A DNA stretch of 64,000 bases from the NCBI RefSeq assembly GCF_001952855.1, contig NZ_LPNO01000001.1:39469-103468 (forward strand), written 5' to 3'. Position 1 is the first letter of the stretch. Every line of letters starts with the position of its first letter. The notes beneath the pieces are model-generated. The model was not told the origin of the DNA. It made no database searches and saw only the letters and a list, made by a program, of their open reading frames with translations. The DNA comes from Pseudomonas sp. ATCC PTA-122608. GTDB lineage: Bacteria; Pseudomonadota; Gammaproteobacteria; Pseudomonadales; Pseudomonadaceae. Below, piece after piece: positions 55,531 to 64,000 of the stretch. Position numbers and translations under genes: made by a program.

Positions 55531-56907
55531 ATGTCGGTACCCCCGCGTGCCGTTCAGCTTAACGAAGCGAACGCGTTCCTTAAGGATCATCCTGAGGTTC
55601 TGTACGTAGACCTTCTAATTGCGGATATGAATGGTGTGGTGCGCGGCAAGCGCATCGAACGCACCAGCCTCCACAAGGTTTACGAGAAGGGCATTAACCT
55701 GCCTGCCTCTCTATTTGCCCTGGATATCAATGGCTCAACGGTGGAAAGCACCGGTCTGGGTCTGGACATCGGTGATGCTGACCGAATCTGTTATCCAATC
55801 CCCGACACCCTGTGCAATGAGCCCTGGCAAAAGCGCCCAACCGCGCAATTGCTGATGACCATGCACGAACTCGAAGGTGAACCTTTCTTCGCCGATCCTC
55901 GCGAAGTACTCCGCCAAGTTGTAAGCAAATTTGACGACCTCGGTCTGACCATCTGCGCCGCATTCGAGCTGGAGTTCTACCTGATTGACCAGGAGAACGT
56001 GAATGGCCGGCCACAACCGCCCCGCTCGCCGATCTCCGGCAAACGCCCGCACTCGACACAGGTCTACCTGATCGACGACCTCGACGAATACGTCGACTGC
56101 CTCCAGGACATTCTGGAAGGTGCAAAAGAGCAAGGCATCCCTGCCGACGCCATCGTCAAGGAAAGTGCCCCGGCGCAGTTCGAAGTGAACCTGCACCACG
56201 TTGCCGACCCTATAAAGGCCTGCGACTACGCGGTACTGCTCAAGCGCTTGATCAAGAACATCGCCTACGACCATGAGATGGACACCACCTTCATGGCCAA
56301 GCCTTACCCGGGCCAGGCAGGCAACGGCCTACACGTGCACATTTCGATCCTGGACAAGGACGGCAAGAACATCTTTGCCAGCGAGGATCCCGAGCAGAAC
56401 GCCGCATTGCGTCACGCGATCGGCGGTGTGCTGGAGACCCTACCCGCCCAAATGGCGTTCCTGTGCCCTAACGTCAACTCCTACCGTCGTTTCGGCGCAC
56501 AGTTCTACGTGCCGAACTCGCCGTGCTGGGGCCTGGATAACCGCACCGTAGCGATTCGCGTACCGACCGGCTCGTCCGACGCCGTACGTATCGAACACCG
56601 TGTGGCCGGCGCCGACGCCAACCCTTACCTGCTGATGGCTTCGGTCCTGGCGGGCGTGCATCACGGCCTGACCAACAAGATCGAGCCTGGCGCACCCGTG
56701 GAAGGCAACAGCTACGAGCAGAACGAACAGAGTCTGCCGAACAACCTGCGTGATGCCCTGCGCGAGTTGGACGACAGCGAGGTGATGGCCAAGTACATCG
56801 ATCCTAAATACATCGATATCTTCGTCGCCTGTAAGGAAAGTGAGCTGGAAGAGTTCGAACACTCCATCTCCGACCTTGAGTACAACTGGTACCTGCATAC
56901 CGTGTAA
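55531..56907 (+). CDS. spuI: Gamma-glutamylpolyamine synthetase, divergent copy
   Basis: A 458-residue glutamine-synthetase-fold ligase paralogous to SpuB (AFELEFYLI, GNGLHVHISILD, NRTVAIRVPTG, RIEHRVAGADANPYLL). Several such ligases with different polyamine preference exist in Pseudomonas; the position opposite spuA identifies SpuI. It starts at ATG 55531 with AAAGGTG upstream and ends at a clear terminator. Confidence 0.92.
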   Translation: MSVPPRAVQLNEANAFLKDHPEVLYVDLLIADMNGVVRGKRIERTSLHKVYEKGINLPASLFALDINGSTVESTGLGLDIGDADRICYPIPDTLCNEPWQKRPTAQLLMTMHELEGEPFFADPREVLRQVVSKFDDLGLTICAAFELEFYLIDQENVNGRPQPPRSPISGKRPHSTQVYLIDDLDEYVDCLQDILEGAKEQGIPADAIVKESAPAQFEVNLHHVADPIKACDYAVLLKRLIKNIAYDHEMDTTFMAKPYPGQAGNGLHVHISILDKDGKNIFASEDPEQNAALRHAIGGVLETLPAQMAFLCPNVNSYRRFGAQFYVPNSPCWGLDNRTVAIRVPTGSSDAVRIEHRVAGADANPYLLMASVLAGVHHGLTNKIEPGAPVEGNSYEQNEQSLPNNLRDALRELDDSEVMAKYIDPKYIDIFVACKESELEEFEHSISDLEYNWYLHTV

Positions 56908-56926
56908 GCGGTTGCTTGATTGAAGG

Positions 56927-56960
56927 AACGCCGCAGGCTTTTGGCTTGCGGCGTTTTTTT
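56927..56960 (+). terminator. spuI rho-independent terminator
   Basis: AACGCCGCA pairs with TGCGGCGTT (loop GGCTTTTGGCT) followed by a run of seven T, 20 nt after the spuI stop codon. Confidence 0.95.
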
Positions 56961-56969
56961 ATGCCTGTT

Positions 56970-57069
56970 TGTAGGAGCGAGCTTGCTCGCGAAAAACCTG
57001 AGGTCGCCGCGTTGATTCAGGATGCCCGCGTCATCGTTTACGACCATCGCGAGCAAGCTCGCTCCTACA
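56970..57069. repeat. REP doublet (REPIN), GTAGGAGC sub-type
   Basis: TGTAGGAGCGAGCTTGCTCG and the inverse CGAGCAAGCTCGCTCCTACA enclose a longer spacer. It lies just after the spuI terminator and before the TetR gene. Confidence 0.9.
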
Positions 57070-57126
57070 TGGTATGGATCACAGGCTGTCTCTCGTACAA
57101 TGCCCGCTGCCCTGTAGGAGACTTCA

Positions 57127-57765
57127 ATGAATCGCCCTGCCACCCCTCGCAAACCCCGCGCCCGCAGCCAGGCCCGGATCGACGCGATCCTCGACGCCGC
57201 CCGCACCTTGCTGGCCGCCGAAGGCGTGGCCAGCCTGTCGATCTACAGCGTGGCCGAGCGGGCGCAGATTCCACCGTCATCGGTGTACCACTTCTTCGCC
57301 AGCGTGCCTGCCTTGCTGGAGGCGCTGACCGCTGACGTCCATGCAGCCTTCCGCGCGGCCATTCAGGCGCCAATCGACCACGACTCACTCAAGCATTGGC
57401 GCGATCTGTCCTGCGTGGTGGAGCAGCGCATGCTCATCATCTACAGCAACGACGCCGCCGCCCGGCAATTGATCCTGGCCCAGCACGGGTTGACCGAAGT
57501 GACACAGGCCGACCGCCAGCACGATCTGGAGCTGGGAAACCTGATGCATGAAGTGTTCAACCGGCACTTCGAGGTGCCGAGCCTGCCCGCCGATGTCGAC
57601 GTGTTTGCCCTGGCCCTGGAACTGAGCGACCGCGTCTACGCGCGCTCGGTGCATCAGCACGGGCAAATCACCCCGCGCATGGCCGAGGAAGGCATGCGGG
57701 TGTTTGACGCGTATGTGGGGCTTTATCTGCCGGCGTTCTTGCCCAAGCGGGTGGCTGCGCTCTGA
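57127..57765 (+). CDS. TetR-family transcriptional regulator
   Basis: A 212-residue TetR-type regulator with N-terminal helix-turn-helix (LAAEGVASLSIYSVAERAQIPPSSVYHFF, about residues 29-57) and a helical ligand-binding domain. The ATG has TAGGAG nine bases upstream. It lies between spuI and the convergent ssu operon; its target is not evident. Confidence 0.86.
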   Translation: MNRPATPRKPRARSQARIDAILDAARTLLAAEGVASLSIYSVAERAQIPPSSVYHFFASVPALLEALTADVHAAFRAAIQAPIDHDSLKHWRDLSCVVEQRMLIIYSNDAAARQLILAQHGLTEVTQADRQHDLELGNLMHEVFNRHFEVPSLPADVDVFALALELSDRVYARSVHQHGQITPRMAEEGMRVFDAYVGLYLPAFLPKRVAAL

Positions 57766-57789
57766 TTTTTTGTTGCCTGTCCGGGCCTC

Positions 57790-57871
57790 TTCGCGAGCAA
57801 GCCCGCTCCCACATTTGACCGAGTTTTAACTTTGGAATGCGGTCGAATGTGGGAGCGGGCTTGCTCGCGAA
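57790..57871. repeat. REP doublet (REPIN), outward-facing order
   Basis: TTCGCGAGCAAG core first, then CTTGCTCGCGAA, with the same short spacer (GAGTTTTAACTTTGGAATGC) type as the copy at 19662, so these two form a sub-group. Confidence 0.9.
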
Positions 57872-57887
57872 AACTATCTCAAGAACG

Positions 57888-57924
57888 ACAAAAACCCCGA
57901 CAAGCTTTCACCTTCGGGGTTTTG
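57888..57924 (-). terminator. ssu operon terminator
   Basis: AAAACCCCGA (57891-57900) pairs with TCGGGGTTTT (57914-57923); on the minus strand this is a stem followed by a T-run, 14 nt beyond the ssuF stop. Confidence 0.9.
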
Positions 57925-57937
57925 GGCGAACCATCGA

Positions 57938-58153
57938 TCACAGCTTGGCGATCGATACCTCGGTGGATTTGACGAAGGCAATCACTTCGCTGCCAATCAC
58001 CAGCTCGAGCTCTTTCACCGAGCGCGTGGTGATCACCGAAGTGACGATGCCGGATGCGGTCTGCACGTCGATTTCCGACAGCACGTCGCCTTCGACGATT
58101 TCCTTGATGGTGCCTTTGAACTGGTTACGCACGTTGATGGCTTTAATAGTCAT
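57938..58153 (-). CDS. ssuF: Molybdopterin-binding (Mop/TOBE) protein of the ssu operon
   Basis: A 71-residue single-domain Mop/TOBE protein (MTIKAINVRNQFKGTIKEIVEGDVLSEIDV...). In P. putida the ssuEADCBF operon ends with such a gene, needed for sulfonate-ester use. ATG 58153, with AGGAA upstream, is preferred over the longer ORF to 58195. It lies 29 nt after ssuB. Confidence 0.9.
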   Translation of the reverse strand: MTIKAINVRNQFKGTIKEIVEGDVLSEIDVQTASGIVTSVITTRSVKELELVIGSEVIAFVKSTEVSIAKL

Positions 58154-58182
58154 GGTCGTTCTTCCTGTGTAAGACAAGTGAA

Positions 58183-58989
58183 TTATTGAGCCCAACGCAA
58201 CTGCGTAGGCAGCGGTGAAACAGGTTCGGGTTCCGGCGGGGTGCCGGGCAGCGACAACACACGGTTAAGCACTTCGGTTTCCAGCGCCGCCAGGCGGTGG
58301 GAGCCACGCACCCGCGGGCGTGGGAGTTCCACGTGCAGGTCGAGGCCGATTTCGCCGTCTTCGATCAGGATCACCCGGTCGGCAATGGCCACGGCTTCGC
58401 TGACGTCGTGGGTCACCAGCAATACGGTGAAGCCGTGTTTCTGCCAGAGGTTCTCGATCAGTTGCTGCATCTCGATCCGGGTCAGGGCATCCAGGGCCCC
58501 CAGCGGTTCGTCCAGCAGCAACAGGCGTGGCTGGTGGATCAAGGCGCGGGCCAGGGCCACGCGTTGCTTCTGGCCACCGGACAACGCCGCCGGCCACTCA
58601 TTGGCACGCTCGGCCAGGCCGACCGCTTCCAGCGCTTCCAACGCCTGCGGACGCCAGTTGCCCTTGAGGCCCAGGCCCACGTTGTCGATGATCTTTTTCC
58701 ACGGCAGCAGGCGCGCTTCCTGGAACATCAAGCGCGTGTCTTCAATCGCCTCGCTCAGCGGTGCGGAGCCGGCGAGCAATTCGCCGCCGCTGGCTTTGTC
58801 CAGGCCGGCCAGCAAGCGCAGCAAGGTACTTTTGCCGCAGCCACTGCGGCCCACGACCGCAACAAATTGACCGGCTGGAATGTGCAGGTCGATTGCCTTC
58901 AGCACTTCCCGCGCGCCGAAAGCCTTGCGCAACTTGCGCACTGCCAGGGGAATGCCCCGCAGCAGGCGTGGAGGTTGTTGAGCAGTCAT
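58183..58989 (-). CDS. ssuB: Sulfonate ABC transporter, ATPase
   Basis: A 268-residue ATPase: Walker [10 protein letters not shown], signature [16 protein letters not shown], Walker [13 protein letters not shown], switch VTHDVSEA. It overlaps ssuC by 4 nt (ATGA). It powers alkanesulfonate import with SsuA and SsuC. Confidence 0.94.
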   Translation of the reverse strand: MTAQQPPRLLRGIPLAVRKLRKAFGAREVLKAIDLHIPAGQFVAVVGRSGCGKSTLLRLLAGLDKASGGELLAGSAPLSEAIEDTRLMFQEARLLPWKKIIDNVGLGLKGNWRPQALEALEAVGLAERANEWPAALSGGQKQRVALARALIHQPRLLLLDEPLGALDALTRIEMQQLIENLWQKHGFTVLLVTHDVSEAVAIADRVILIEDGEIGLDLHVELPRPRVRGSHRLAALETEVLNRVLSLPGTPPEPEPVSPLPTQLRWAQ

Positions 58990-59774
58990 GCCGCACCTCC
59001 TTTATTCACTTGATAAGCCGGGTGCCAGCGCAGCCAGACACGTTCCAGGCCACGCGCCGCCAGGTCTGCCAGCTTGCCGAGTACCGCGTACAGCACGATC
59101 GCCAGTACCACTACGTCGGTTTGCAGGAATTCCCGGGCGTTCATCGCCAGGTAGCCGATGCCGGAACTGGCGGAGATGGTTTCCGCGACGATCAACGTCA
59201 GCCACATAAAGCCCAACGCGAAGCGCACGCCCACCAGAATCGAAGGCAAGGCGCCCGGCAAAATCACCTGGCGAAACAGACTGAAGCCGGACAGGCCATA
59301 ACTGCGGGCCATTTCCACCAGCGCCGGGTCGACGTTGCGGATGCCGTGGTAAGTGTTGAGGTAGATCGGGAACAGCGTGCCGAGGGCGACCAGGAATATC
59401 TTCGCGGTCTCGTCAATCCCGAACCACAGGATCACCAGTGGGATCAGCGCCAGATGCGGCACGTTGCGGATCATCTGCACCGAGCTGTCCAGCAGGCGCT
59501 CACCCCAGGTCGACAGGCCGGTGATAAAGCCCAGGGCCAGGCCGATGCTGCCGCCGATCACAAAACCCAGGCCCGCGCGCCAGCCGCTGATGGCCAGGTG
59601 CGTCCAGATTTCGCCGCTGCGCACCAGGCTGACGCCCGCTTCGATCACCGCGCTGGGTGCCGGCAGAATCCGCGTCGACAACCAACCTGCCGAAACGGAC
59701 AACTGCCATACCGCCAGCAACAGAATCGGCAGCGCCCAGGGCGCCAATCGATGACTTAACTTTTCAAGATTCAT
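58986..59774 (-). CDS. ssuC: Sulfonate ABC transporter, permease
   Basis: A 262-residue inner-membrane permease with six hydrophobic helices and the loop [25 protein letters not shown]. It lies 9 nt after ssuD and overlaps ssuB. Confidence 0.94.
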   Translation of the reverse strand: MNLEKLSHRLAPWALPILLLAVWQLSVSAGWLSTRILPAPSAVIEAGVSLVRSGEIWTHLAISGWRAGLGFVIGGSIGLALGFITGLSTWGERLLDSSVQMIRNVPHLALIPLVILWFGIDETAKIFLVALGTLFPIYLNTYHGIRNVDPALVEMARSYGLSGFSLFRQVILPGALPSILVGVRFALGFMWLTLIVAETISASSGIGYLAMNAREFLQTDVVVLAIVLYAVLGKLADLAARGLERVWLRWHPAYQVNKGGAA

Positions 59775-59783
59775 GGCGGCGCC

Positions 59784-60932
59784 TCAGCTCTGGGACGCAG
59801 CTTTGGGGAGAATGTCGTTGGCGACCATTTCGCCGAACGGGCTGACGTAGCCGGCGCCCTTCGGCAGCTCGGGACGCTCGATGTCCAGGTGCGGGAACAG
59901 CAGCTCAGCCACGCGATACGACTCTTCGAGGTGTGGATAACCGGAGAAGATAAAGGTGTCGATGCCCAGGTCAGCGTATTCCTTCACCCGTGCAGCTACG
60001 GTCGGGCCATCACCTACCAAGGCAGTGCCGGCACCGCCGCGCACCAGTCCTACGCCGGCCCACAGGTTCGGGCTGACTTCCAGGTTGTCGCGGCTACCGC
60101 CGTGCAAGGCAGCCATACGCTGCTGACCTACGGAATCGAAGCGCGACAATGAGGCCTGGGCGCGGGCGATGGTTTCATCGTCCACGTGGGAGATCAGTTT
60201 GTCGGCGGCCTGCCAGGCTTCGGCGTTGGTTTCACGTACGATCACATGCAGGCGAATGCCGAAGCGCAGGGTACGCCCGAGCTTGGCGGCCTTGGCGCGA
60301 ACCTGTGCAATCTTTTCCGCCACCGCGGCCGGCGGCTCGCCCCAGGTCAGGACCATTTCCACTTGTTCAGCTGCCAGGTCCTGCGCCGCTTCGGAGGAAC
60401 CCCCGAAATACAGCGGCGGACGCGGTTGCTGGATCGGCGGATAGAGCAACTTCGCGCCTTTGACGCTGATGTGCTGGCCATCGTAATCGACGGTTTCGCC
60501 CTCCAGTACGCGGCGCCAGATGCGGGTGAATTCCACCGACGCCTGATACCGCTCTTCATGACTCAGGAACAACCCGTCGCCGGCCAATTCTTCCGGATCA
60601 CCGCCGGTCACCAGGTTGAACAACGCACGGCCGCCGGACAGACGATCCAGAGTTGCCGCCTGACGCGCAGCCACCGTCGGGGAAATGATCCCGGGGCGCA
60701 GCGCGACAAGGAATTTCAAACGTTGGGTCACCGGGATCAGCGACGCCGCCACCAACCACGAATCCTCGCAGGAACGGCCGGTAGGGATCAGCACTCCGCC
60801 GAAGCCAAGGCGGTCTGCCGCCTGGGCCACTTGCTGCAGGTAACCGTGATCAACGGCGCGAGCGCCTTCGGCGGTGCCAAGGTAATGGCCGTCGCCGTGG
60901 GTAGGCAGGAACCAGAAAATATTGAGGCTCAT
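59784..60932 (-). CDS. ssuD: FMNH2-dependent alkanesulfonate monooxygenase
   Basis: A 382-residue bacterial-luciferase-fold enzyme that splits alkanesulfonates into aldehyde and sulfite using FMNH2 from Ssu[21 protein letters not shown], the early Cys (SCEDSWLVA) and [15 protein letters not shown] are characteristic. ATG 60932 is chosen over 60974. It lies 25 nt downstream of ssuA. Confidence 0.95.
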   Translation of the reverse strand: MSLNIFWFLPTHGDGHYLGTAEGARAVDHGYLQQVAQAADRLGFGGVLIPTGRSCEDSWLVAASLIPVTQRLKFLVALRPGIISPTVAARQAATLDRLSGGRALFNLVTGGDPEELAGDGLFLSHEERYQASVEFTRIWRRVLEGETVDYDGQHISVKGAKLLYPPIQQPRPPLYFGGSSEAAQDLAAEQVEMVLTWGEPPAAVAEKIAQVRAKAAKLGRTLRFGIRLHVIVRETNAEAWQAADKLISHVDDETIARAQASLSRFDSVGQQRMAALHGGSRDNLEVSPNLWAGVGLVRGGAGTALVGDGPTVAARVKEYADLGIDTFIFSGYPHLEESYRVAELLFPHLDIERPELPKGAGYVSPFGEMVANDILPKAASQS

Positions 60933-60957
60933 GGAGTTGTCTCCTGAAGAAGTCGGA

Positions 60958-61926
60958 TTACGGCGCTTTGGCAACGGCGGCGGGTGGCGTCCAGATCACG
61001 TCCTTGATGTTCAAGGGTTTGGGGATCAATTTGAGTTGGTAGAAGCTGTCGGCAATTTTCTGCTGCGCGGCGACCACTTCCGGGGTCAGGAACAGCGCGC
61101 CGTAGCCCTGGCGTTTCACCGAGGTGAGGGTGATGTCGGCCGGCAAGCCCAGCAGCGGTGCAACTTGTTCGGTGACTTGCTCCGGATTGGCCTTGGACCA
61201 TTCGCCCACGGCGCGCACTTCCTCCACCAATGCCTTGATCACATCAGGGTGTTTTTCGGCGTAAGGCTTGGTGGCCAGGTAGAACTGATGGTTGTCAGCG
61301 ATGCCGGTGCCGTCACGCAGGGTGCGCGCTTGCAGTTGTTTTTCGGCGGCTGCCTGGTACGGGTCCCAGATCACCCAGGCATCGACGCTGCCACGCTCGA
61401 ACGCGGCGCGGGCATCGGCGGGCGGCAGGAATACGGTCTGCACGTCGGTGTATTTCAGGCCGGCATCTTCCAGGGCACGCACCAGCAGGTAGTGCACGTT
61501 GGAGCCTTTATTGAGGACGACTTTCTTGCCCTTGAGGTCTTGCACCGATTTGATCGGCGAGTCTTTCGGTACCAGAATCGCTTCGCTGGTAGGCGCTGGT
61601 GGTTCGTAGGCGACGTAGAGCAGATCGGCACCGGCAGCCTGGGCGAACACCGGCGGGGTTTCACCCGTCACGCCGAAGTCGATGGAGCCGACGTTCAGTC
61701 CTTCCAGCAGTTGCGGGCCGCCGGGGAACTCCGTCCATTGCACTTGCACGCCCTGCTCGGCCAGGCGCTTTTCCAGCGAGCCCTTGGCCTTGAGCAGCAC
61801 CAGGGTGCCGTATTTCTGATAACCGATCCGCAGGGTTTCGGCGGCTTGGGCTTGAACAATGGCGCCGAACGACACAGCCGCAGCAAACAGTGCGACCAGT
61901 CCACGACGCAAGATGACAGTGCGCAT
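60958..61926 (-). CDS. ssuA: Sulfonate ABC transporter, periplasmic binding protein
   Basis: A 322-residue binding protein with signal peptide (cleavage likely after AQA, about residue 28) and the SsuA pattern [24 protein letters not shown]. Mature domain ends in [11 protein letters not shown]. It lies 108 nt downstream of ssuE. Confidence 0.93.
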   Translation of the reverse strand: MRTVILRRGLVALFAAAVSFGAIVQAQAAETLRIGYQKYGTLVLLKAKGSLEKRLAEQGVQVQWTEFPGGPQLLEGLNVGSIDFGVTGETPPVFAQAAGADLLYVAYEPPAPTSEAILVPKDSPIKSVQDLKGKKVVLNKGSNVHYLLVRALEDAGLKYTDVQTVFLPPADARAAFERGSVDAWVIWDPYQAAAEKQLQARTLRDGTGIADNHQFYLATKPYAEKHPDVIKALVEEVRAVGEWSKANPEQVTEQVAPLLGLPADITLTSVKRQGYGALFLTPEVVAAQQKIADSFYQLKLIPKPLNIKDVIWTPPAAVAKAP

Positions 61927-62034
61927 GGCGCTCTCTCCAACTATACGATGAGGGGGTTGGCTGCACCTGCTTGGCCGTTGACGGCTGAGTAAGGTGAGTA
62001 GTACTTGTCGAATTCAGGTAAAGCTCGGTAAGGC

Positions 62035-62628
62035 TTAAATGCTCCAGCGAGCACTCAACAGACGTTCATTCAACACATTGGGATCAAGGGGTTTCGGGCG
62101 GCGGGCCATGGCGCTGTAGAACTGCTCCAGGGCCTCGCTCAAACGTTGTTCCAGCACCGGCACCAGTTGCGCCTGGGCACTGCCTTCGCCGTAAGCGATC
62201 TGGCTGTCTTCGGCGAAAATCCCGTGAAGCAATTCCTGGGCTTTCAGGGCCGACAGCACTGGCTTCAGCGCGTAGTCCACCGCGAGCATGTGGGCGATGC
62301 TGCCGCCGGTGGCCATCGGCAATACCACTTTGTGGGCCAGGGCGCGTTCGGGCAGCAGGTCAAGGATGGTTTTCAGCGCACCGGAAAACGAAGCCTTGTA
62401 CACCGGCGTGGCAATCACCAGGCCATCGGCATTTGCCACTTGCTGCAGCAGGTCGATGATTTTCGGGCTGTCGAACCGCGCGTGCAGCAAGTCTTCGGCC
62501 GGGAAGTCCCGTATCTGATAACTCACCACTTCCACGCCTTGTTGCTGCAACCAGTTTCGGGAGTGATCCAGCAAGATCCCGGACCGGGAACGTTGGCTGG
62601 GGCTACCACCAAGTGTTACGACCAGCAT
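62035..62628 (-). CDS. ssuE: NADPH-dependent FMN reductase
   Basis: A 197-residue flavodoxin-like reductase supplying FMNH2 to Ssu[22 protein letters not shown] is the FMN phosphate loop and [21 protein letters not shown] the second flavin loop. The start is ATG 62628 (MLVVTLGG). First gene of ssuEADCBF. Confidence 0.94.
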   Translation of the reverse strand: MLVVTLGGSPSQRSRSGILLDHSRNWLQQQGVEVVSYQIRDFPAEDLLHARFDSPKIIDLLQQVANADGLVIATPVYKASFSGALKTILDLLPERALAHKVVLPMATGGSIAHMLAVDYALKPVLSALKAQELLHGIFAEDSQIAYGEGSAQAQLVPVLEQRLSEALEQFYSAMARRPKPLDPNVLNERLLSARWSI

Positions 62629-62781
62629 GTAGGCAATTCCTTTGGAAAGTGTCGGCGGTTCGCTTTGTGGCGATGGCGCCAAGATGGGACAGACCATATC
62701 AGCCAATTTATATATCTATAAATCTTATTTTTTCATTTGTTTATTCTTTAAATGCATATGCAGCTGACTGAATTCCAGGCG

Positions 62782-62810
62782 TAAAAAAAGGCCGTCGAAA
62801 CGGCCTTAAA
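62782..62810 (-). terminator. lsfA rho-independent terminator
   Basis: AAGGCCG / CGGCCTT with a TCGAAA loop (62788-62807); on the minus strand the stem is followed by a seven-base T-run. Confidence 0.92.
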
Positions 62811-62844
62811 ACCCCTGCTGTGTGAGACTTGAAATGCGATCAAG

Positions 62845-62933
62845 TGTGGGAGCGGGCTTGCTCGCGAAAGCGGTGTGTCATTCAAAGAGGCGTCAACTGA
62901 CAGTGCGCGTTCGCGAGCAAGCCCGCTCCCACA
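62845..62933. repeat. REP doublet (REPIN)
   Basis: Inverted REP cores with a degenerate inner spacer, between the lsfA stop and the lsfA terminator. Confidence 0.92.
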
Positions 62934-62945
62934 TTTGGTTCTGTG

Positions 62946-63584
62946 TCAGCGATTCGGTTGAGGGGTGAGCCGCAGGTACGGCTTCACCGCCCGGTAACCC
63001 TTCGGAAAGCGCGTCTTGATCTCTTCTTCGTCCTTGAGCGACGGCACGATCACCACCTCGTCACCGTCCTGCCAGTTGGCCGGGGTGGCGACTTTGTGGC
63101 TGTCGGTCAGTTGCAGCGAGTCGATCACCCGCAGGATTTCGTGGAAGTTGCGCCCGGTACTGGCTGGGTAGGTGATGGTCAGGCGAATCTTTTTGTTCGG
63201 ATCGATCACGAACAGCGAACGCACGGTGAGGGTGTCACTGGCATTCGGGTGGATCAGGTCATACAGGTCGGAGACCTTGCGGTCAGCGTCGGCCAGGATC
63301 GGGAAGTTGACGATGGTGTTCTGGGTTTCGTTGATGTCTTCGATCCACTTGTGGTGGGAATCCACCGGGTCCACCGACAGGGCAATGGCCTTGACGCCGC
63401 GCTTGGCGAATTCATCCTTGAGCTTGGCGGTGAAGCCCAGCTCGGTGGTGCACACCGGGGTGAAATCCGCCGGGTGGGAAAACAGCACGCCCCAGCTATC
63501 GCCCAGCCACTCGTGGAAGCGAATCTTGCCGGCGCTGGAATCCTGTTCAAAGTCGGGGGCGATGTCGCCCAGTCTGAGGCTCAT
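62946..63584 (-). CDS. lsfA: 1-Cys peroxiredoxin
   Basis: A 212-residue Prx6-type peroxiredoxin with the peroxidatic Cys45 in HPADFTPVCTTELG and no other Cys. The long C-terminal extension (PANWQDGDEVVIVPSL...YLRLTP) is typical of the 1-Cys group. In P. putida lsfA lies next to ssu and is induced by sulfate limitation; the arrangement here is the same. Confidence 0.94.
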   Translation of the reverse strand: MSLRLGDIAPDFEQDSSAGKIRFHEWLGDSWGVLFSHPADFTPVCTTELGFTAKLKDEFAKRGVKAIALSVDPVDSHHKWIEDINETQNTIVNFPILADADRKVSDLYDLIHPNASDTLTVRSLFVIDPNKKIRLTITYPASTGRNFHEILRVIDSLQLTDSHKVATPANWQDGDEVVIVPSLKDEEEIKTRFPKGYRAVKPYLRLTPQPNR

Positions 63585-63858
63585 GGTGTGGCTCCTGATG
63601 AGTGCTTATGGAGCCCACTGTGCCTGCGTTGTGGATTATTTAAAAAGAATAAATATCGATTTATCTAGACGATAAAAGAATATTAAAAATCTGTTCATTG
63701 GACTTGGCGACAGGCGAGGATCAACATCCATTTCAAGGTTCGAGAAGGCCTTGAGACGCTGTACAAAGAGGGGATTCAGGAAGGGCTTGCGGGGGTTGAG
63801 CCCGACTTGAAAAGTAAAGCACCCTGCCCGGCATTGCGCCGGGCAAGGTTTTACGCTC
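63585..63858. other. Intergenic region upstream of lsfA
   Basis: 274 nt without a recognised gene. Its left part is very AT-rich (63630-63700, with TTATTTAAAAAGAATAAAT at 63637-63655) and is likely the lsfA promoter with activator sites. A GC-rich stem at 63826-63850 probably ends the porin transcript. Confidence 0.55.
63826..63850 (-). terminator. Probable terminator of the OprD-family porin gene
   Basis: TGCCCGGC and GCCGGGCA form a stem 8-9 nt beyond the porin stop codon; the following minus-strand sequence (GGGTGCTTTACTTTT) is only moderately U-rich. Confidence 0.65.
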
Positions 63859-64000
63859 TTACTTGAACGCGTAGCTATAGCTGACGATCAGGCGGTTTTC
63901 GTCCTGGTCGCGAGTGCTGGCCAGGTCGGTACGCCACATGGCGTTCTTCCAGGCGACGCCCAGGTTTTTCAGCGGACCTTCTGGAATAACGTAGGCCAGC
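63859..64000 (-). CDS. OprD-family outer-membrane porin, C-terminal end (partial)
   Basis: The minus strand encodes LAYVIPEGPLKNLGVAW...RDQDENRLIVSYSYAFK followed by TAA. The last strand with terminal Phe-Lys (IVSYSYAF) and the ENR motif are characteristic of OprD/Occ porins. The gene continues beyond the window. An OprD-type porin near ssu and lsfA could bring sulfonates across the outer membrane, but that is inference. Confidence 0.75.
   Translation of the reverse strand, partial: LAYVIPEGPLKNLGVAWKNAMWRTDLASTRDQDENRLIVSYSYAFK

Larger units (their letters stand above)
62629..62945. other. Regulatory interval between ssuE and lsfA
   Basis: This 317-nt gap holds an AT-rich block just upstream of ssuE (62701-62760, including TTTATTCTTTAAAT at 62740-62753), the lsfA terminator at 62782-62810 and a REPIN at 62845-62933. 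The AT-rich block is a plausible CysB-type activator site and promoter for sulfate-starvation expression. No gene is seen. Confidence 0.6.

Noticed and set aside
63720..63858. Short plus-strand frame reading FKVREGLETLYKEGIQEG
   Set aside because: It looks protein-like for about 30 residues, but it has an upstream stop, no start with a ribosome-binding site and no family I recognise.

Overview
The window is high-GC, gene-dense chromosomal DNA from a fluorescent Pseudomonas, most likely of the P. fluorescens group. Three things support this: protein-level resemblance to Pseudomonas families throughout; a gene order that, from memory, runs parallel to the P. aeruginosa PA03xx-PA02xx region (lgt/thyA, ptsP/rppH, ilvA/rpiA, serA, the prolyl hydroxylase, hacB, spuA-I); and sixteen palindromic REP doublets (REPINs) of the P. 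fluorescens type. No rRNA, tRNA, transposase, phage gene or CRISPR array was seen.

Region by region. 1-2.8 kb: a DUF2868 membrane protein overlapping an Era-like GTPase (DUF3482) that carries a glycine-zipper segment. 2.8-9.6 kb: a phosphonate-uptake and catabolism locus (LysR regulator, three-gene 2-aminoethylphosphonate-type ABC transporter, FAD amine oxidase, PhnZ-like HD oxygenase). 9.6-12.4 kb: zinc/cadmium ATPase and its divergent MerR-type regulator CadR, with a readable 19-bp-spacer promoter. 12.5-22.5 kb: housekeeping genes thyA, lgt, a TauE-like permease, a TANGO2-like protein, rppH-ptsP, a SerB-like HAD phosphatase, DUF2269, ilvA and rpiA. 22.8-34.1 kb: an AaaA-like autotransporter aminopeptidase, two tandem SdiA-regulated-family paralogues, an FAH-family protein with D-2-hydroxyglutarate dehydrogenase divergent from serA, DUF4399, an amino-acid-binding protein, DUF523, an EF-Tu prolyl-hydroxylase homologue and DUF2059. 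34.2-42.6 kb: a hydrolase, a thioredoxin-like membrane protein, then a compact convergent cluster of unknown purpose (two half-size EamA-type transporters and a DegT aminotransferase facing an arginase-fold protein and a FemAB/GNAT-like transferase), then an Ntn acylase (HacB/PvdQ family). 42.7-45.9 kb: two AraC-type regulators, an AhpD-like protein and a cyanamide-hydratase-like HD protein. 46-56.9 kb: the complete polyamine uptake and gamma-glutamylation locus spuABCDEFGH with divergent spuI. 57-64 kb: a TetR regulator, the sulfonate operon ssuEADCBF, the 1-Cys peroxiredoxin lsfA and the C-terminal end of an OprD-family porin.

The metabolic theme is scavenging: phosphonates as P/N source, polyamines as C/N source, sulfonates as S source. 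The most promising undescribed item is the convergent transporter/aminotransferase/arginase-like/acyltransferase cluster at 36.0-40.0 kb, which has the tight translational coupling of a dedicated pathway but matches no pathway I know. The phosphonate locus pairs a PhnZ-type oxygenase with an FAD oxidase and no PhnY, PhnW or PhnX in view, and the GTPase/membrane-protein pair at the left edge is also functionally open.
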